A stretch of DNA of 64,000 nt from Winogradskyella sp. (GCF_028282165.1 NZ_JANQIM010000033.1:186001-250000), one strand, 5' to 3'; shown: positions 18,101 to 26,143, numbered from the stretch's first letter. Translations and numbers: made by a program. The notes: generated by a model not told the origin, from the sequence alone.

Positions 18101-19491
18101 TACGTAAGGCTATGGGTAAAAAACAAAAGGCTGTTCTCGACAAAATGAAGCCCAAGTTTATAGATCAAGCAGCAGCTAAAGGTATGGACAAGGAAAAGCT
18201 TGAGAAAATCTGGAAAGACTGGGAGGCCTTTGCAAGTTATGCCTTTAACAAATCACATTCAACCTGCTATGCTTGGATTGCCTATCAAACGGCATATCTC
18301 AAAGCACACTATCCAGCAGAATACATGGCCGCAGTTTTATCGAACAACATGAACGACATAAAACAGGTCACCTTTTTTATGGAAGAATGTAAGCGTATGC
18401 GCCTACCAGTTTTAGGGCCAGATGTTAACGAAAGCTATTACAAGTTTTCGGTAAATAAAAATAATGCCGTACGTTTTGGAATGGGAGCTATAAAAGGTGT
18501 TGGTCATGGTGCGGTTAAAACTATTGTAGATAATAGAAAGAAAGACGGTAATTACAGATCTATTTTTGATTTGGCAAAACGTGTAGATTTAAGAGCAGCC
18601 AATAAAAAGTCGTTCGAAGGTTTAGCTAATGCAGGTGGATTTGATTGTTTTACAGAAACACACCGTGCTCAATATTTTGCACATGATGGCGATAATGTTA
18701 CTTTTTTAGAAAAAGCGATGCGTTATGGCTCTAAATATCAAGAGAACGAAAACTCTGCTCAAGTAAGTTTATTTGGCAACACCAGTGAAGTGCAAATTCC
18801 AGAACCACAAGTACCACCATGCGAGGAATGGGGAACCATGGAAAAGCTGTCTAGGGAAAAAGAAGTGGTTGGTATATATATTTCGGGTCATCCGTTAGAT
18901 GATTTTAAGATTGAGATGCAAACCTTTTGTAACGGAACGGTTTCGGTATTTAATGATTTGCAGTCCATAGTCAATAGGGAAGTCACATTTGGTGGGGTAG
19001 TGACAGATATACAGCATCGTGTCAGTAAGCAAGGAAAAGGTTGGGCCGCGTTTACCATAGAGGACTATACGGACAGTTATGAGTTTAGGATATTTGGCGA
19101 AGAATACCTAAAATTCAGGCATTTTTTGGTGCAAAATTCCTTTGTCTATGTACGGGTTTTTGTAAAAGAGGGTTGGATTAAGCGAGATACAGGGCAAAAA
19201 GGAGAACCGAGGATTCAGTTTAATAATTTTCAACTTTTGCATGATGTTATGGATACGTACGCCAAGAAGTTATCCATTCAATTGAATATAGAGGATTTGG
19301 AAAGAGACAAAATTTCCGAACTGCAAGATATGTTTAGGCTACACCAAGGCAATCATACACTTAATTTTGTGGTTTATGATAATGAAGATAAGTTAAAGCT
19401 AACCATGCCTAGCCGTAAACAAAAAGTAAAGATAACCCAAGAGTTACTTTACGAATTGCAAGAATTGGATGTGATGTATAAATTAAACTAA
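15106..19491 (+). CDS. dnaE: DNA polymerase III subunit alpha with N-terminal exonuclease domain
   Basis: 1461 residues, longer than the E. coli protein (about 1160) because of an added N-terminal DEDDh proofreading exonuclease: FDTETTGLP at residue 5 onward and HNATADVEATTR near 175. The PHP domain starts at VHLHNHSQFSILQSTISIND (about 264) with LTDHGNM. The polymerase active site is in PDIDIDFDDEGRGR (about residue 688), with VGPGRGSAAGS just before. The C-terminal OB domain (REVTFGGVVTDIQHRVSKQG) follows. This is the replicative polymerase; the fused exonuclease is usual in Bacteroidota. The leader carries a strong inverted repeat. The trxA gene follows on the same strand. Confidence 0.97.
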   Translation: MYLIFDTETTGLPKRWDAPITDTDNWPRAIQIAWQLHDAMGHCVEHEDYLIQPDGFNIPYDAEKVHGISTELAQEQGVSLSEVLNKFNLALSKAKFVVGQNVKFDLNIMGAEFIRGDVANPLQELPVLDTCTEHTASLCKIPGGRGGKFKLPTLTELHEFLFYQPFAEAHNATADVEATTRCFLELIRRKEYTKEELDVQPDYFEKFSEENPNEIQLIGLKHINLKRESAKINERLQKEQAEHVPVETDKVAASRLADVDFVHLHNHSQFSILQSTISINDLVTAAAKENMPAVALTDHGNMMGAFHFVQAVSNHNKAIKTQHAEAEANGEETKGQVIKPIIGCEFFVCENHVDKTRKDNGYQIVLLAKNKDGYHNLAKLSSAAFTDGFYYVPRIDKGLIEQYKKDLICLTGNLYGEVPSKVLNIGENQAEEALLWWKDTFGDDLYIELMRHNQEDENRVNQVLIQFAKKHNIKLVATNNTYYVEQENANAHDILLCVKDGEKQATPIGRGRGYRYGLPNQEYYFKSSEEMKALFRDIPEAIVNVQDIVDKIEPFELARDVLLPAFNIPDEFKDKQDELDEGKRGENAYLKHLTYEGAKKRYGEITPEIKERLDFELSVIENTGYPGYFLIVEDFIREARNMNVSVGPGRGSAAGSVVAYCLWITNIDPIKYDLLFERFLNPDRVSMPDIDIDFDDEGRGRVMQYVIDKYGANQVAQIITYGTMAAKSSIRDTARVLDLPLNEADHIAKLIPNMSKLGKIFGKSEKELAQKFRQEELEKVNQLLNISDGEDLQAETVNQARVLEGSVRNTGIHACGVIITPGDITNYVPIATAKDSDLYVTQFDNSVVESAGLLKMDFLGLKTLTLIKDTVKIVKAKHGIELDPESFPLDDEKTYELFQRGETVGIFQYESPGMQKHMKHLKPTVFDDLIAMNALYRPGPMEYIPSFINRKHGKEEIIYDLPEMEEYLKETYGITVYQEQVMLLSQKLADFTKGEADVLRKAMGKKQKAVLDKMKPKFIDQAAAKGMDKEKLEKIWKDWEAFASYAFNKSHSTCYAWIAYQTAYLKAHYPAEYMAAVLSNNMNDIKQVTFFMEECKRMRLPVLGPDVNESYYKFSVNKNNAVRFGMGAIKGVGHGAVKTIVDNRKKDGNYRSIFDLAKRVDLRAANKKSFEGLANAGGFDCFTETHRAQYFAHDGDNVTFLEKAMRYGSKYQENENSAQVSLFGNTSEVQIPEPQVPPCEEWGTMEKLSREKEVVGIYISGHPLDDFKIEMQTFCNGTVSVFNDLQSIVNREVTFGGVVTDIQHRVSKQGKGWAAFTIEDYTDSYEFRIFGEEYLKFRHFLVQNSFVYVRVFVKEGWIKRDTGQKGEPRIQFNNFQLLHDVMDTYAKKLSIQLNIEDLERDKISELQDMFRLHQGNHTLNFVVYDNEDKLKLTMPSRKQKVKITQELLYELQELDVMYKLN

Positions 19492-19609
19492 CATAAAACT
19501 AGGTAATAGTACCATAACCAAATCGAATACAGCAAATGTAAGGTTTGGCATTTTTTTTGACTAATTTTGCATATTAAACTGAAGTAAAATATATTAAAAT
19601 TAACATATT

Positions 19610-19927
19610 ATGGCATTAGAAATAACAGATGCAACATTCGAAGAAACGGTATTAAAGAGCGATAAGCCAGTAATGGTAGATTTCTGGGCAGCTTGGTGTG
19701 GACCATGTCGTATGGTAGGACCTATCATTGACGAAATTAGCAATGAGTACGAAGGTAAAGCTGTAGTCGGCAAGGTAGATGTTGATGCCAATCAAGAATT
19801 TGCTGCAAAATACGGTGTGAGAAACATACCAACGGTATTGGTTTTTCAAAACGGAGAAGTCGTAGGGCGTCAAGTTGGTGTAGCACCAAAAACAGCTTAT
19901 GCAGATGCAATAGATGCACTATTATAA
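19610..19927 (+). CDS. trxA: thioredoxin
   Basis: 105 residues, the usual length, with the active site WCGPC at 29-33, the preceding VDFWAAW strand, and the cis-proline region VRNIPTVLVF. It reduces disulfides in the cytoplasm. A strong terminator follows. Confidence 0.97.
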   Translation: MALEITDATFEETVLKSDKPVMVDFWAAWCGPCRMVGPIIDEISNEYEGKAVVGKVDVDANQEFAAKYGVRNIPTVLVFQNGEVVGRQVGVAPKTAYADAIDALL

Positions 19928-19954
19928 TAGATATTAGATTCTAAAAGAAATGAT

Positions 19955-19985
19955 AAAAGGTTTGCCATTGCGGCAAACCTTTTTT
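19955..19985 (+). terminator. terminator of trxA
   Basis: Stem AAAAGGTTTGCC and GGCAAACCTTTT with a 5-nt loop (ATTGC) and a continuing T tract: a textbook intrinsic terminator 28 bases after the stop. Confidence 0.95.
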
Positions 19986-20018
19986 AGTTTGTGCACGTTA
20001 ATAACTTATAAACTTTTG

Positions 20019-20130
20019 TCATTCAGACAGAGCAGTCCCGATAGCTATCGGGGGAGAGCGACCAGAAACTATAAGATTCAGTGAAGTTAGATCTAAAGGG
20101 CGGGGTTTCTCACATTCGTTCGAAATGATT
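20019..20130. repeat. dispersed intergenic repeat with CCCGATAGCTATCGGG palindrome
   Basis: This gap contains TCATTCAGACAGAGCAG, the perfect 16-bp palindrome CCCGATAGCTATCGGG (20037-20052) and TTCGTTCGAAATGAT, text of the kind repeated between genes in many flavobacterial genomes. The same palindrome recurs at 21234-21249 and in altered form at 48224-48239. No gene is seen here. Confidence 0.65.
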
Positions 20131-20150
20131 TAGAATGTAGTATAATTTTA

Positions 20151-21080
20151 ATGGACTTACAGCTAGAATTAAATAAAGTAGGCGGCTTTAAAAACCTTGA
20201 GCTTTTGGCAAAACAAGTCGTAGAAGGATTTATTGCAGGGATGCACAAAAGTCCTTTTCATGGGTTTTCGGCCGAGTTTGCAGAGCATAAGATTTATAAT
20301 CAAGGGGAAAGTACCAAACATATTGATTGGAAACTCTTTGCCAAAACAGATCGTTTGTATACCAAACGGTACGATGAGGAAACCAATCTACGATGCCATC
20401 TTATTTTGGATAATAGCACATCAATGCACTACCCCGAATCTGCAGGTACAACTATAAACAGTCTTAACAAGTCGGCCTTTTCTGCTTTAGCTTGTGCTTC
20501 GCTTATGCATATCTTAAAGAAACAGCGAGATGCGGTTGGACTAAGTATTTATAGTGATAAATATGATTTCTATGCTCCAGAAAAAGGCAGTGAACGGCAT
20601 CATCAAATGTTACTGAGCAAGCTAAGTGAAGCTGTTGTGTCTAAACCAGACTCTAAGACAACCGAGACCTATAGGTATTTGCATCAGATAGCCGAAAAAA
20701 TCCATAGACGCTCTTTGATTTTTGTGTTTACAGACATGTTTCAAACTTCTGAAGAGGATGAAAAGCTGTTTGAAGCACTCCGTCATTTAAAACATAATAA
20801 GCACGAAGTAGTGCTATTTCATGTGTTTGATAAATCGAAAGAACTAGCCTTTGATTTCGACAATAGGCCTAAGCGCTTTATTGATGTTGAAACAGGTGAT
20901 TACATTAATTTATATCCAGATAATATTAAAGAAAACTATGAAAAAGCGGTTGAATCTTACTTTAATGACTTGCGATTAAAGTGCGGGCAATACCGTATAA
21001 AATATGTTGAGGCAGATATCACCCAAGGTTTTAATCATATCCTTACGACTTATATGATAGAGCGTCAAAAATTTGTCTAA
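20151..21080 (+). CDS. DUF58 domain-containing protein
   Basis: 309 residues. The N-terminal half has the DUF58 signature HKSPFHGFSAEFAEHKIYNQ, DWKLFAKTDRLYTKRYDEET, followed by a von Willebrand A-like segment with LILDNSTSMHYP (a DxSxS metal-site pattern). Family members usually accompany MoxR ATPases and Bat membrane proteins; none is adjacent, so this copy stands apart from its partners or they lie elsewhere. Confidence 0.92.
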   Translation: MDLQLELNKVGGFKNLELLAKQVVEGFIAGMHKSPFHGFSAEFAEHKIYNQGESTKHIDWKLFAKTDRLYTKRYDEETNLRCHLILDNSTSMHYPESAGTTINSLNKSAFSALACASLMHILKKQRDAVGLSIYSDKYDFYAPEKGSERHHQMLLSKLSEAVVSKPDSKTTETYRYLHQIAEKIHRRSLIFVFTDMFQTSEEDEKLFEALRHLKHNKHEVVLFHVFDKSKELAFDFDNRPKRFIDVETGDYINLYPDNIKENYEKAVESYFNDLRLKCGQYRIKYVEADITQGFNHILTTYMIERQKFV

Positions 21081-21106
21081 GCCAACTAATATTTTTTTCT
21101 TTTTTG

Positions 21107-21137
21107 TTTGCGGAATTAAAAATGCAGTGTATATTTG
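21107..21137 (+). promoter_or_regulatory. promoter of tRNA-Asp
   Basis: TTTG at 21107-21110, 19 bases, TATATTTG at 21130-21137; the tRNA begins 19 bases later. Confidence 0.8.
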
Positions 21138-21155
21138 CCCTCGCAATTATGCAAC

Positions 21156-21229
21156 GGTCTGGTAGTTCAGCTGGTTAGAATATCTGCCTGTCACGCAGGG
21201 GGTCGCGGGTTCGAGTCCCGTCCAGACCG
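21156..21229 (+). tRNA. tRNA-Asp (anticodon GTC)
   Basis: 74 nt folding into a full cloverleaf: acceptor GGTCTGG pairs with CCAGACC, discriminator G; anticodon loop CTGTCAC gives GTC; T arm GCGGGTTCGAGTCCCGT. CCA is not encoded. It is preceded by a phylum-type promoter and followed by a terminator. Confidence 0.98.
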
Positions 21230-21254
21230 CAATCCCGATAGCTATCGGGAGTCT

Positions 21255-21282
21255 AAAGGCTCTGAGAAATTAGAGCTTTTTT
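21255..21282 (+). terminator. terminator of tRNA-Asp
   Basis: Stem AAGGCTCT and AGAGCTT with an 8-nt loop and T tract. It follows a copy of the CCCGATAGCTATCGGG palindrome at 21234-21249. Confidence 0.7.
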
Positions 21283-21302
21283 AGTATAAAGATGTTGTGT
21301 TG

Positions 21303-21437
21303 TCCTGACTGTAAACGTCAGGATGTAGTTGTAAGATTTCCAATTAAGTTGGGGACTTACCAATGAAAGGCTTTCCTTTTTCCCTTGTTCTGCGAAGCTT
21401 CAGCGTAGTAGAACTATACAGGTAAATCGGGATGCTT
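21303..21437 (+). repeat. hairpins and dispersed repeat copy 1 in the gap after tRNA-Asp
   Basis: The 344-base gap between tRNA-Asp and the 105-aa gene holds a 7-bp hairpin (TCCTGAC and GTCAGGA, 21303-21323), a longer imperfect hairpin (21331-21360, GTAAG and CTTAC at its base), and at 21369-21437 a sequence containing TTCTGCGAAGCTTCAGCGTA and GGGATGCTTTTTT that recurs in diverged form at 26144-26219. No ORF of note is seen. Confidence 0.6.
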
Positions 21438-21496
21438 TTTTATTTTGGTGAAGTATTGCGTAAACACAATGTTAAGTATCTGATCGCGAATAAAAA

Positions 21497-21514
21497 ATAC
21501 GTAGTTCTACGTAT
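21497..21514. promoter_or_regulatory. TACGTA palindrome, site A
   Basis: Perfect 18-bp palindrome ATACGTAGTTCTACGTAT, ending 60 bases before the start of the 105-aa gene. Fourteen of eighteen positions match each of the sites before the pseudo-receiver gene (51500-51517) and the giant gene (52002-52019), so it is probably the operator of a shared regulator. Confidence 0.7.
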
Positions 21515-21573
21515 ATTTTTATACTCCTCTACATTGTAACTTGGGGTTAAGTTAAATTTTAAAATATAATACT

Positions 21574-21891
21574 ATGCCAAGAATAATTGCAATAGGGAAT
21601 GTGAGATCAGATGGGACAATTTATAATTCTACTCCAGGGATAACTATAGATACCAGAGGTGGGTATCACGGTGAAATGTATAGAGTAGTACTGCCAGAAG
21701 GATTTACACATAATGATAATTACGTGATCCAGTTAAGCCATCAAATGGTTGACGATGGTGACCAAGATCATTTTTACACTTCTATAGCTTATTTATATCC
21801 TAACAAAAATGGTTTTCAAGTCGGAATATATAGAAATGATAGGGGAGAATATATTAGAGGGGATTGGAGTTTTGTACTGTTTGATTTATAG
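21574..21891 (+). CDS. hypothetical protein, 105 residues, beta-rich
   Basis: Not recognised. MPRIIAIGNVRSDGTIYNST opens a chain of alternating hydrophobic and polar residues with many aromatic residues and ends GDWSFVLFDL. No signal peptide, membrane segment or cysteine is present. It stands alone, with its own gap upstream containing a perfect TACGTA palindrome shared with the giant surface-protein gene, which suggests coregulation with that locus. The C-terminal pattern recalls small beta-sandwich modules found at the ends of fibre proteins, but this is only an impression. Confidence 0.75.
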   Translation: MPRIIAIGNVRSDGTIYNSTPGITIDTRGGYHGEMYRVVLPEGFTHNDNYVIQLSHQMVDDGDQDHFYTSIAYLYPNKNGFQVGIYRNDRGEYIRGDWSFVLFDL

Positions 21892-21988
21892 TTAGAGTCA
21901 TAATTATACACTGCTTTGTTCTAGAATAGTAATATATTTTAAAATCAGTGTCAAATTTTTTGTGCTCTTTTAATCAAAAACTTAACTC

Positions 21989-23509
21989 TTATTTTTTCAT
22001 TTCGTCCAATATTTTTCTGGCATTGTCATTTTTAGGATTTAGCTTAAGTGATTTTTCATAAGCTTTACGGCCTTGTTCTTTATTCCCATTTTTAAGAAGG
22101 AACTCACCATAACTGTCATAAAGATTAGCGTTGTTAGGATAAGCTCTAATAGCCATTTCAATGAGTTTTATAGCATCATTTGTTTCGCCAGACGACAAAT
22201 ACTTATAAGCAATTGTATTAATGTAACTGGCTCCAAATAGTTCTTTATTGGCATAGTCTGGATCTGATTTGAAAGCCTGTTCATATACAGATATGGCAGC
22301 ATCTACACCGTTTACTTGAAGTGCATAACCAAAATCCTCATAATTTGGCGGTAATATTTTAGAGGCTTCTTTGGATGTATATCCATAAGACTCTGAAGAA
22401 TCGATGTTAATCTTATCACTTTTACCGCAATAGAAGCTAATAAACTCCTCGATATGTTCTATGGCATTGATATAGCCTGTAATTAAATCGTCGGATGTTT
22501 TTGCATCAATCCCCTTGTTTAAAAGATAATGATAGATTAGAAAATAGCTTGAAAAAGCAGTGTGCCTCATTTCGTCATATTCAACCGTGTGGGCATCTGC
22601 ATAAACGATATCTTCATAGTAGTTTTTGCGATCTATAGGAGTGGCATTTTCAGATCTTTTCTTACCCACGGCTAAAAAAATAGGTCTATAAACAAAACTT
22701 CCATCTGTATATGGAGAGTCTTTTAATAATTCAATTGCGTTGTAGCTTAGCGTCCCGTCTAGACTTGTAATTGAACGGGTTACTTCTTTATTTCTTATCG
22801 AAAAAACGAGTGCTGCGATTGAGCCCCAACTCCTTCCTATAACACTTATGTTGTTAACATCGACATTTTTCATTTTTGATGCTTCCGCCATAATAAATTC
22901 CATATCTCTCACTTGAGCTTCAACACCAGACCATCTTGCATTTGTTGTTGGGCTTCTAACGCCTCTCGACTTAGAAGACATAACCACGTATCCTTTACTG
23001 GCCAAATACTCAAATAATAGAAAATTTTCATGAAACGGTGCAGAGGAGGCAGGAGCATAAATAATTAGAGGGAACTTACCTTCTGCAGCATCAGAATTTT
23101 TCCTTGACATGAAGGAACTACTCAAAACCTTTTCAGAACGAGAATTATCTACATGAGCCGCATTTTTAAACTCTGCGATTACTTTTTGTTCTTTTTTTGA
23201 TTCCTCAACTAAAGATTCGGATCTGGATGTTATTTTGATATAATCAGCTAGGGAAAGTTGATTGCCATTCAGGTTTTTAGCTGGATACCAAACTCCAATT
23301 TGCAAAGGTCTTTTGTTGCTTTGAGAAATCTGGTTTAATTGATATACTCTACTATTATCGTGTTTTTCAATTAAGGAAAACCCGACCGCATAATCTCCAT
23401 AATTGATATTGTTTTTTAGTGGTTCAATGCTTTGACTTGACACAAAATTTAAGTGGAAAAGCAGAATTGGAAGGCATAACAATTGACGATGAAACTTTTT
23501 TGATAACAT
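21989..23509 (-). CDS. secreted alpha/beta hydrolase with C-terminal TPR repeats
   Basis: 506 residues. A signal peptide (residues 1-25, ending FVSSQ) precedes a dienelactone hydrolase-like alpha/beta domain: the nucleophile elbow is GRSWGS in NISVIGRSWGSIAALVF, and PLIIYAPASSAPFHENFLLF fits the oxyanion strand. Residues about 395-506 are tetratricopeptide repeats (DDAIKLIEMAIRAYPNNANL, YEKSLKLNPKNDNARKIL). An esterase or peptidase of the periplasm is likely. The promoter region carries the same palindrome as the marR promoter, so MarR control is inferred. Confidence 0.82.
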   Translation of the reverse strand: MLSKKFHRQLLCLPILLFHLNFVSSQSIEPLKNNINYGDYAVGFSLIEKHDNSRVYQLNQISQSNKRPLQIGVWYPAKNLNGNQLSLADYIKITSRSESLVEESKKEQKVIAEFKNAAHVDNSRSEKVLSSSFMSRKNSDAAEGKFPLIIYAPASSAPFHENFLLFEYLASKGYVVMSSKSRGVRSPTTNARWSGVEAQVRDMEFIMAEASKMKNVDVNNISVIGRSWGSIAALVFSIRNKEVTRSITSLDGTLSYNAIELLKDSPYTDGSFVYRPIFLAVGKKRSENATPIDRKNYYEDIVYADAHTVEYDEMRHTAFSSYFLIYHYLLNKGIDAKTSDDLITGYINAIEHIEEFISFYCGKSDKINIDSSESYGYTSKEASKILPPNYEDFGYALQVNGVDAAISVYEQAFKSDPDYANKELFGASYINTIAYKYLSSGETNDAIKLIEMAIRAYPNNANLYDSYGEFLLKNGNKEQGRKAYEKSLKLNPKNDNARKILDEMKK

Positions 23510-23536
23510 TTTTTGATTGAATTATAGTTTAACTTA

Positions 23537-23973
23537 TTAATGCACCAATTGTCTTATATGATACATTTTGATAACGTAAATATACAAACTATCTTTATAT
23601 AAAGATAAATTTTTAATCTCAAATTCTAAATAGTTATTTGTATCTGTATTTAGATCGATTAAGCCAAGCCTAATCATTTTGAAAACTCCTATGTGGGTAA
23701 CAACTTTTGAAACAGATGCCATATGGAATGGAGTTTCAATCGAAATCATTTAGTTTTTCATCACATCTATATAGCCCTTATCACTAATATGAGTAAATTC
23801 AATAGACTCTATAATTTAAGCTGCCACTGAAGCGATTTCATTTTCGTTGAGTTTTTTTAACAGGTCATTTAAGTGCTCTAACGATTTGGTGTAAATTGAA
23901 AAAGTAGTCAGAATGAAAATAAGGGATATAGATTGTCTTAAATAAGATATTTTATTTAATTTTTCTACGATGT
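23537..23973 (-). pseudogene. serine hydrolase (beta-lactamase class C family) remnant
   Basis: In one minus-strand frame the text reads a signal-like segment (LRQSISLIFILTTFS), LEHLNDLLKKLNENEIASVAA, a stop, IIESIEFTHISDKGYIDVMKN, a second stop, then IETPFHMASVSKVVTHIGVF with the SxxK motif (SVSK) of class C beta-lactamase-like serine hydrolases, and LGLIDLNTDTNNYL. The original ATG is missing, two in-frame stops break it, and everything after about residue 130 is replaced by the operator of the next gene. It is a dead fragment of a gene of the same hydrolase cluster. Confidence 0.8.
23577..23607 (-). promoter_or_regulatory. MarR-type operator and -7 element of the TPR-hydrolase gene
   Basis: The palindrome TATCTTTATATAAAGATA (23590-23607) is followed on the minus strand, 5 bases on, by TATATTTA (23577-23584), a near match to the TAnnTTTG element. 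The same palindrome with one base changed lies at 25587-25604 beside marR. Confidence 0.65.
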
Positions 23974-23995
23974 CATTTTTTATTCAGGTCGAATA

Positions 23996-24889
23996 TTAAT
24001 TATCTAAATGCGTTCTCATTTTAGTATAAAAGAATTTAGGATCATCCCACATAATAAAATGATTTCCAGTATCCGACATATCAATGGTTACATTCTTAAT
24101 GTTTTTGTATTGTAGTTTGTAACTTTCAGTATTAGATTCCTTAGTTACCCCAAAATTTTTATACCCTATCCATGATCCTATAACTAAGGTAGGGGCTTTG
24201 ATTTCAATAATTTGATCCCTTAAATCTGTCGAGTACATTTCAAATACAGCTTGTGCCATACTAACGGGATCACTTATAGCTCCCCACTTAGCAATGACCT
24301 TTGCTTTATCTCCATCTTTCACCATATATTTAGCAAATTTAAGTTGACTTTCAAAGCGTTCTTCTTCGGATTGGGAAACAGAGTTTAACATGTTGGTTTT
24401 AATGGTTTCAGCCATTTTGAGTGCATCTTGTTCATTTTGAATTTCTTTCATCTGAATTGCCGGTAAAAAAGGAAGTGCATCTAAAATTATTAGCTTTTTT
24501 GGTAAATCAGGATTTTCAGAAGCAAGTTTTAATGCTAAAAATCCACCATAACTATGTCCAATTATAATCGGTTTAGTGATTTTGTTTTCTCGAACATAAG
24601 CAACTATTAATTTTTGAATTGCATCCGTATAACCTAGCTCAGGGTTTTGGATGGGGTCAACACCAGCAAATCCAGGCAAGGTTAACTTATGAAACCTGTA
24701 TTCATCTTTAAATTCCTCAATGGTTTCATTATAAACATCAGCAGAACAGGTTAAACCCGCCAGTAATATAATGTCATCACCTTCACCAACGGATTCAAAT
24801 TTTAGGTTTTGACAAAAAGTTTGATGCGATAAGATTATGGCTAATATGTTAAGAGCTTTGAATAAATAGGAACAACGGAAAAGTTTCAT
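23996..24889 (-). CDS. secreted alpha/beta hydrolase
   Basis: 297 residues with a signal peptide (about 1-26, ending SHQTFCQN). The nucleophile elbow is GHSYGG in PIIIGHSYGGFLALKLASE, the acid is in APTLVIGSW..., and the catalytic His is in MSDTGNHFIMWDDPKFF. The oxyanion region LLAGLTCSADVYNETIEEF matches the family. It lies in the MarR-linked minus-strand cluster between the broken lipoprotein gene and the serine hydrolase remnant. Substrate unknown. Confidence 0.9.
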   Translation of the reverse strand: MKLFRCSYLFKALNILAIILSHQTFCQNLKFESVGEGDDIILLAGLTCSADVYNETIEEFKDEYRFHKLTLPGFAGVDPIQNPELGYTDAIQKLIVAYVRENKITKPIIIGHSYGGFLALKLASENPDLPKKLIILDALPFLPAIQMKEIQNEQDALKMAETIKTNMLNSVSQSEEERFESQLKFAKYMVKDGDKAKVIAKWGAISDPVSMAQAVFEMYSTDLRDQIIEIKAPTLVIGSWIGYKNFGVTKESNTESYKLQYKNIKNVTIDMSDTGNHFIMWDDPKFFYTKMRTHLDN

Positions 24890-25004
24890 AGTCAGTAGAA
24901 TTTATTGTACGAGTATTGATTTTAATAATTTGTGCAAGGTTTAAGAGTGCAGCCTGTTGTCATTTAGACAGTTATAGCATCTCTAGATTTAATGGATGAT
25001 TAAG

Positions 25005-25506
25005 TTAAGTGGGATTATCATTGTTGATCTCTTTGATCATAGCTACAATACTACCTAGAACTGGAGACTTAAAACAAAATGAAAAGAATGGATCAGTTTG
25101 GGTGTTTGTCATTTTTTTACCTGAGTCATTATATTTATTGTAGTTGGAAATTAGTAATAGGTTATAATCATAGTGAAAAATATTTAGGTCTTCTTTTCTA
25201 TCATCATTTCTAAATTTTGGGTCAGAGTAAGTCAAAACATCAATTTCATTATCCATTGAGCAGTTTACAGCTTGTTCAATTGCTTTTACTTCAATTCCTC
25301 TACCTGTTGAAATAGTTTGTATTTTTTTATGTTGAATTATATGTGGGTCTAGTATTTGCATTAGATTGACTTATGAAGTGAATAGGATTATTGTCTGTTT
25401 CTGGATTATCTTTAAATTCTTTATTATTGCAACCATTAATAATAAATGTGGCAAGCAATGTAGTTATTAATAGTATCGACTTAATATAACTATTGGTTTT
25501 GATCAT
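25005..25506 (-). pseudogene. lipoprotein gene split by a frameshift
   Basis: From an ATG at 25506, with GGAGGTGAGG in front, the frame codes a lipoprotein start (MIKTNSYIKSILLITTLL, then FIINGC with the lipobox Cys) and continues for 59 codons to a stop at 25327. In another frame a 118-codon stretch starting MQILDPHIIQHKKIQTISTG overlaps its end and runs to 25005. The two halves join naturally around 25345-25360 (FISQSN then QILDPHIIQ), so I read one gene with an indel. The product, about 165 residues, is not recognised. It is the first gene leftward of the marR promoter region. Confidence 0.6.
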
Positions 25507-25571
25507 TTTACCTCACCTCCAAGCATGTTATTTTGAGTAGAATGGTTGAGTATTTTTAACAAACTGTATCA

Positions 25572-25604
25572 CAAATATATACAATATATCTTTATGTAAA
25601 GATA
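25572..25604. promoter_or_regulatory. MarR operator between marR and the divergent hydrolase cluster
   Basis: Perfect palindrome TATCTTTATGTAAAGATA (25587-25604, 8 bp each side of a TG/CA centre) 17 bases before the marR ATG. On the minus strand TATATTTG (25572-25579) follows 7 bases on, so the site lies in the spacer of the leftward promoter, fitting repression of both directions. Confidence 0.75.
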
Positions 25605-25621
25605 AAATTCGATAACTTCAT

Positions 25622-26113
25622 ATGGATTTAGATTTAATAGATCATTTAATACAAGATTGGGGCGTAGAGAGACCTGATCTTGATGCCTCGTCGATGCATA
25701 TCGTTGGGAGATTGTTATTTCTTGGAAAAAAACTTGAAAGGAGAGCTTCAGTCAATTTAAAAGAGATAGGTATTAATTATACGGATTTAGATGTATTGGC
25801 AACACTTAGAAGAAAGGGCGCGCCATATGGGTTATCTCCTAAAGAATTAATGCAGTCCGTTTTAATCACGTCTGGGGCACTTACAACTTTGATTGATAGA
25901 CTTGAGCGTCTTGGGTTGATATATAGAGCTCCAGATATTAAAGATGGGCGAGTAAAGAAAGTTGTTTTAACAGATGCAGGAAAAGAGCTAATTGATAGAG
26001 CTATTGAAGTTAGATTTGCAGAAGCTTCAGACGCTATTAAATCTTTAAGTCAACAAGAGAAAGAAATTCTGATTCCAATTTTAAAGAAGTTACTGTCGCA
26101 AATAATAAAATAG
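25622..26113 (+). CDS. MarR family transcriptional regulator
   Basis: 163 residues with the winged-helix layout of MarR proteins: an N-terminal dimer helix, YTDLDVLATLRRKGAPYGLS, the recognition helix region ITSGALTTLIDRLERLGLI, the wing RAPDIKDGRVKKVVLTDAG, and a C-terminal dimer helix. It is divergent from a cluster of secreted hydrolases and has a perfect palindrome in its promoter, so it probably represses itself and them. The ligand is unknown. Confidence 0.92.
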   Translation: MDLDLIDHLIQDWGVERPDLDASSMHIVGRLLFLGKKLERRASVNLKEIGINYTDLDVLATLRRKGAPYGLSPKELMQSVLITSGALTTLIDRLERLGLIYRAPDIKDGRVKKVVLTDAGKELIDRAIEVRFAEASDAIKSLSQQEKEILIPILKKLLSQIIK

Positions 26114-26143
26114 ACATAATCGTTTTTTAGATGTTTATAATTA

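Noticed and set aside
20037..20052. CCCGATAGCTATCGGG palindrome as a specific operator
   Set aside because: It recurs after tRNA-Asp and, altered, before tRNA-Leu, within text of a dispersed intergenic repeat, so a gene-specific role is unlikely.
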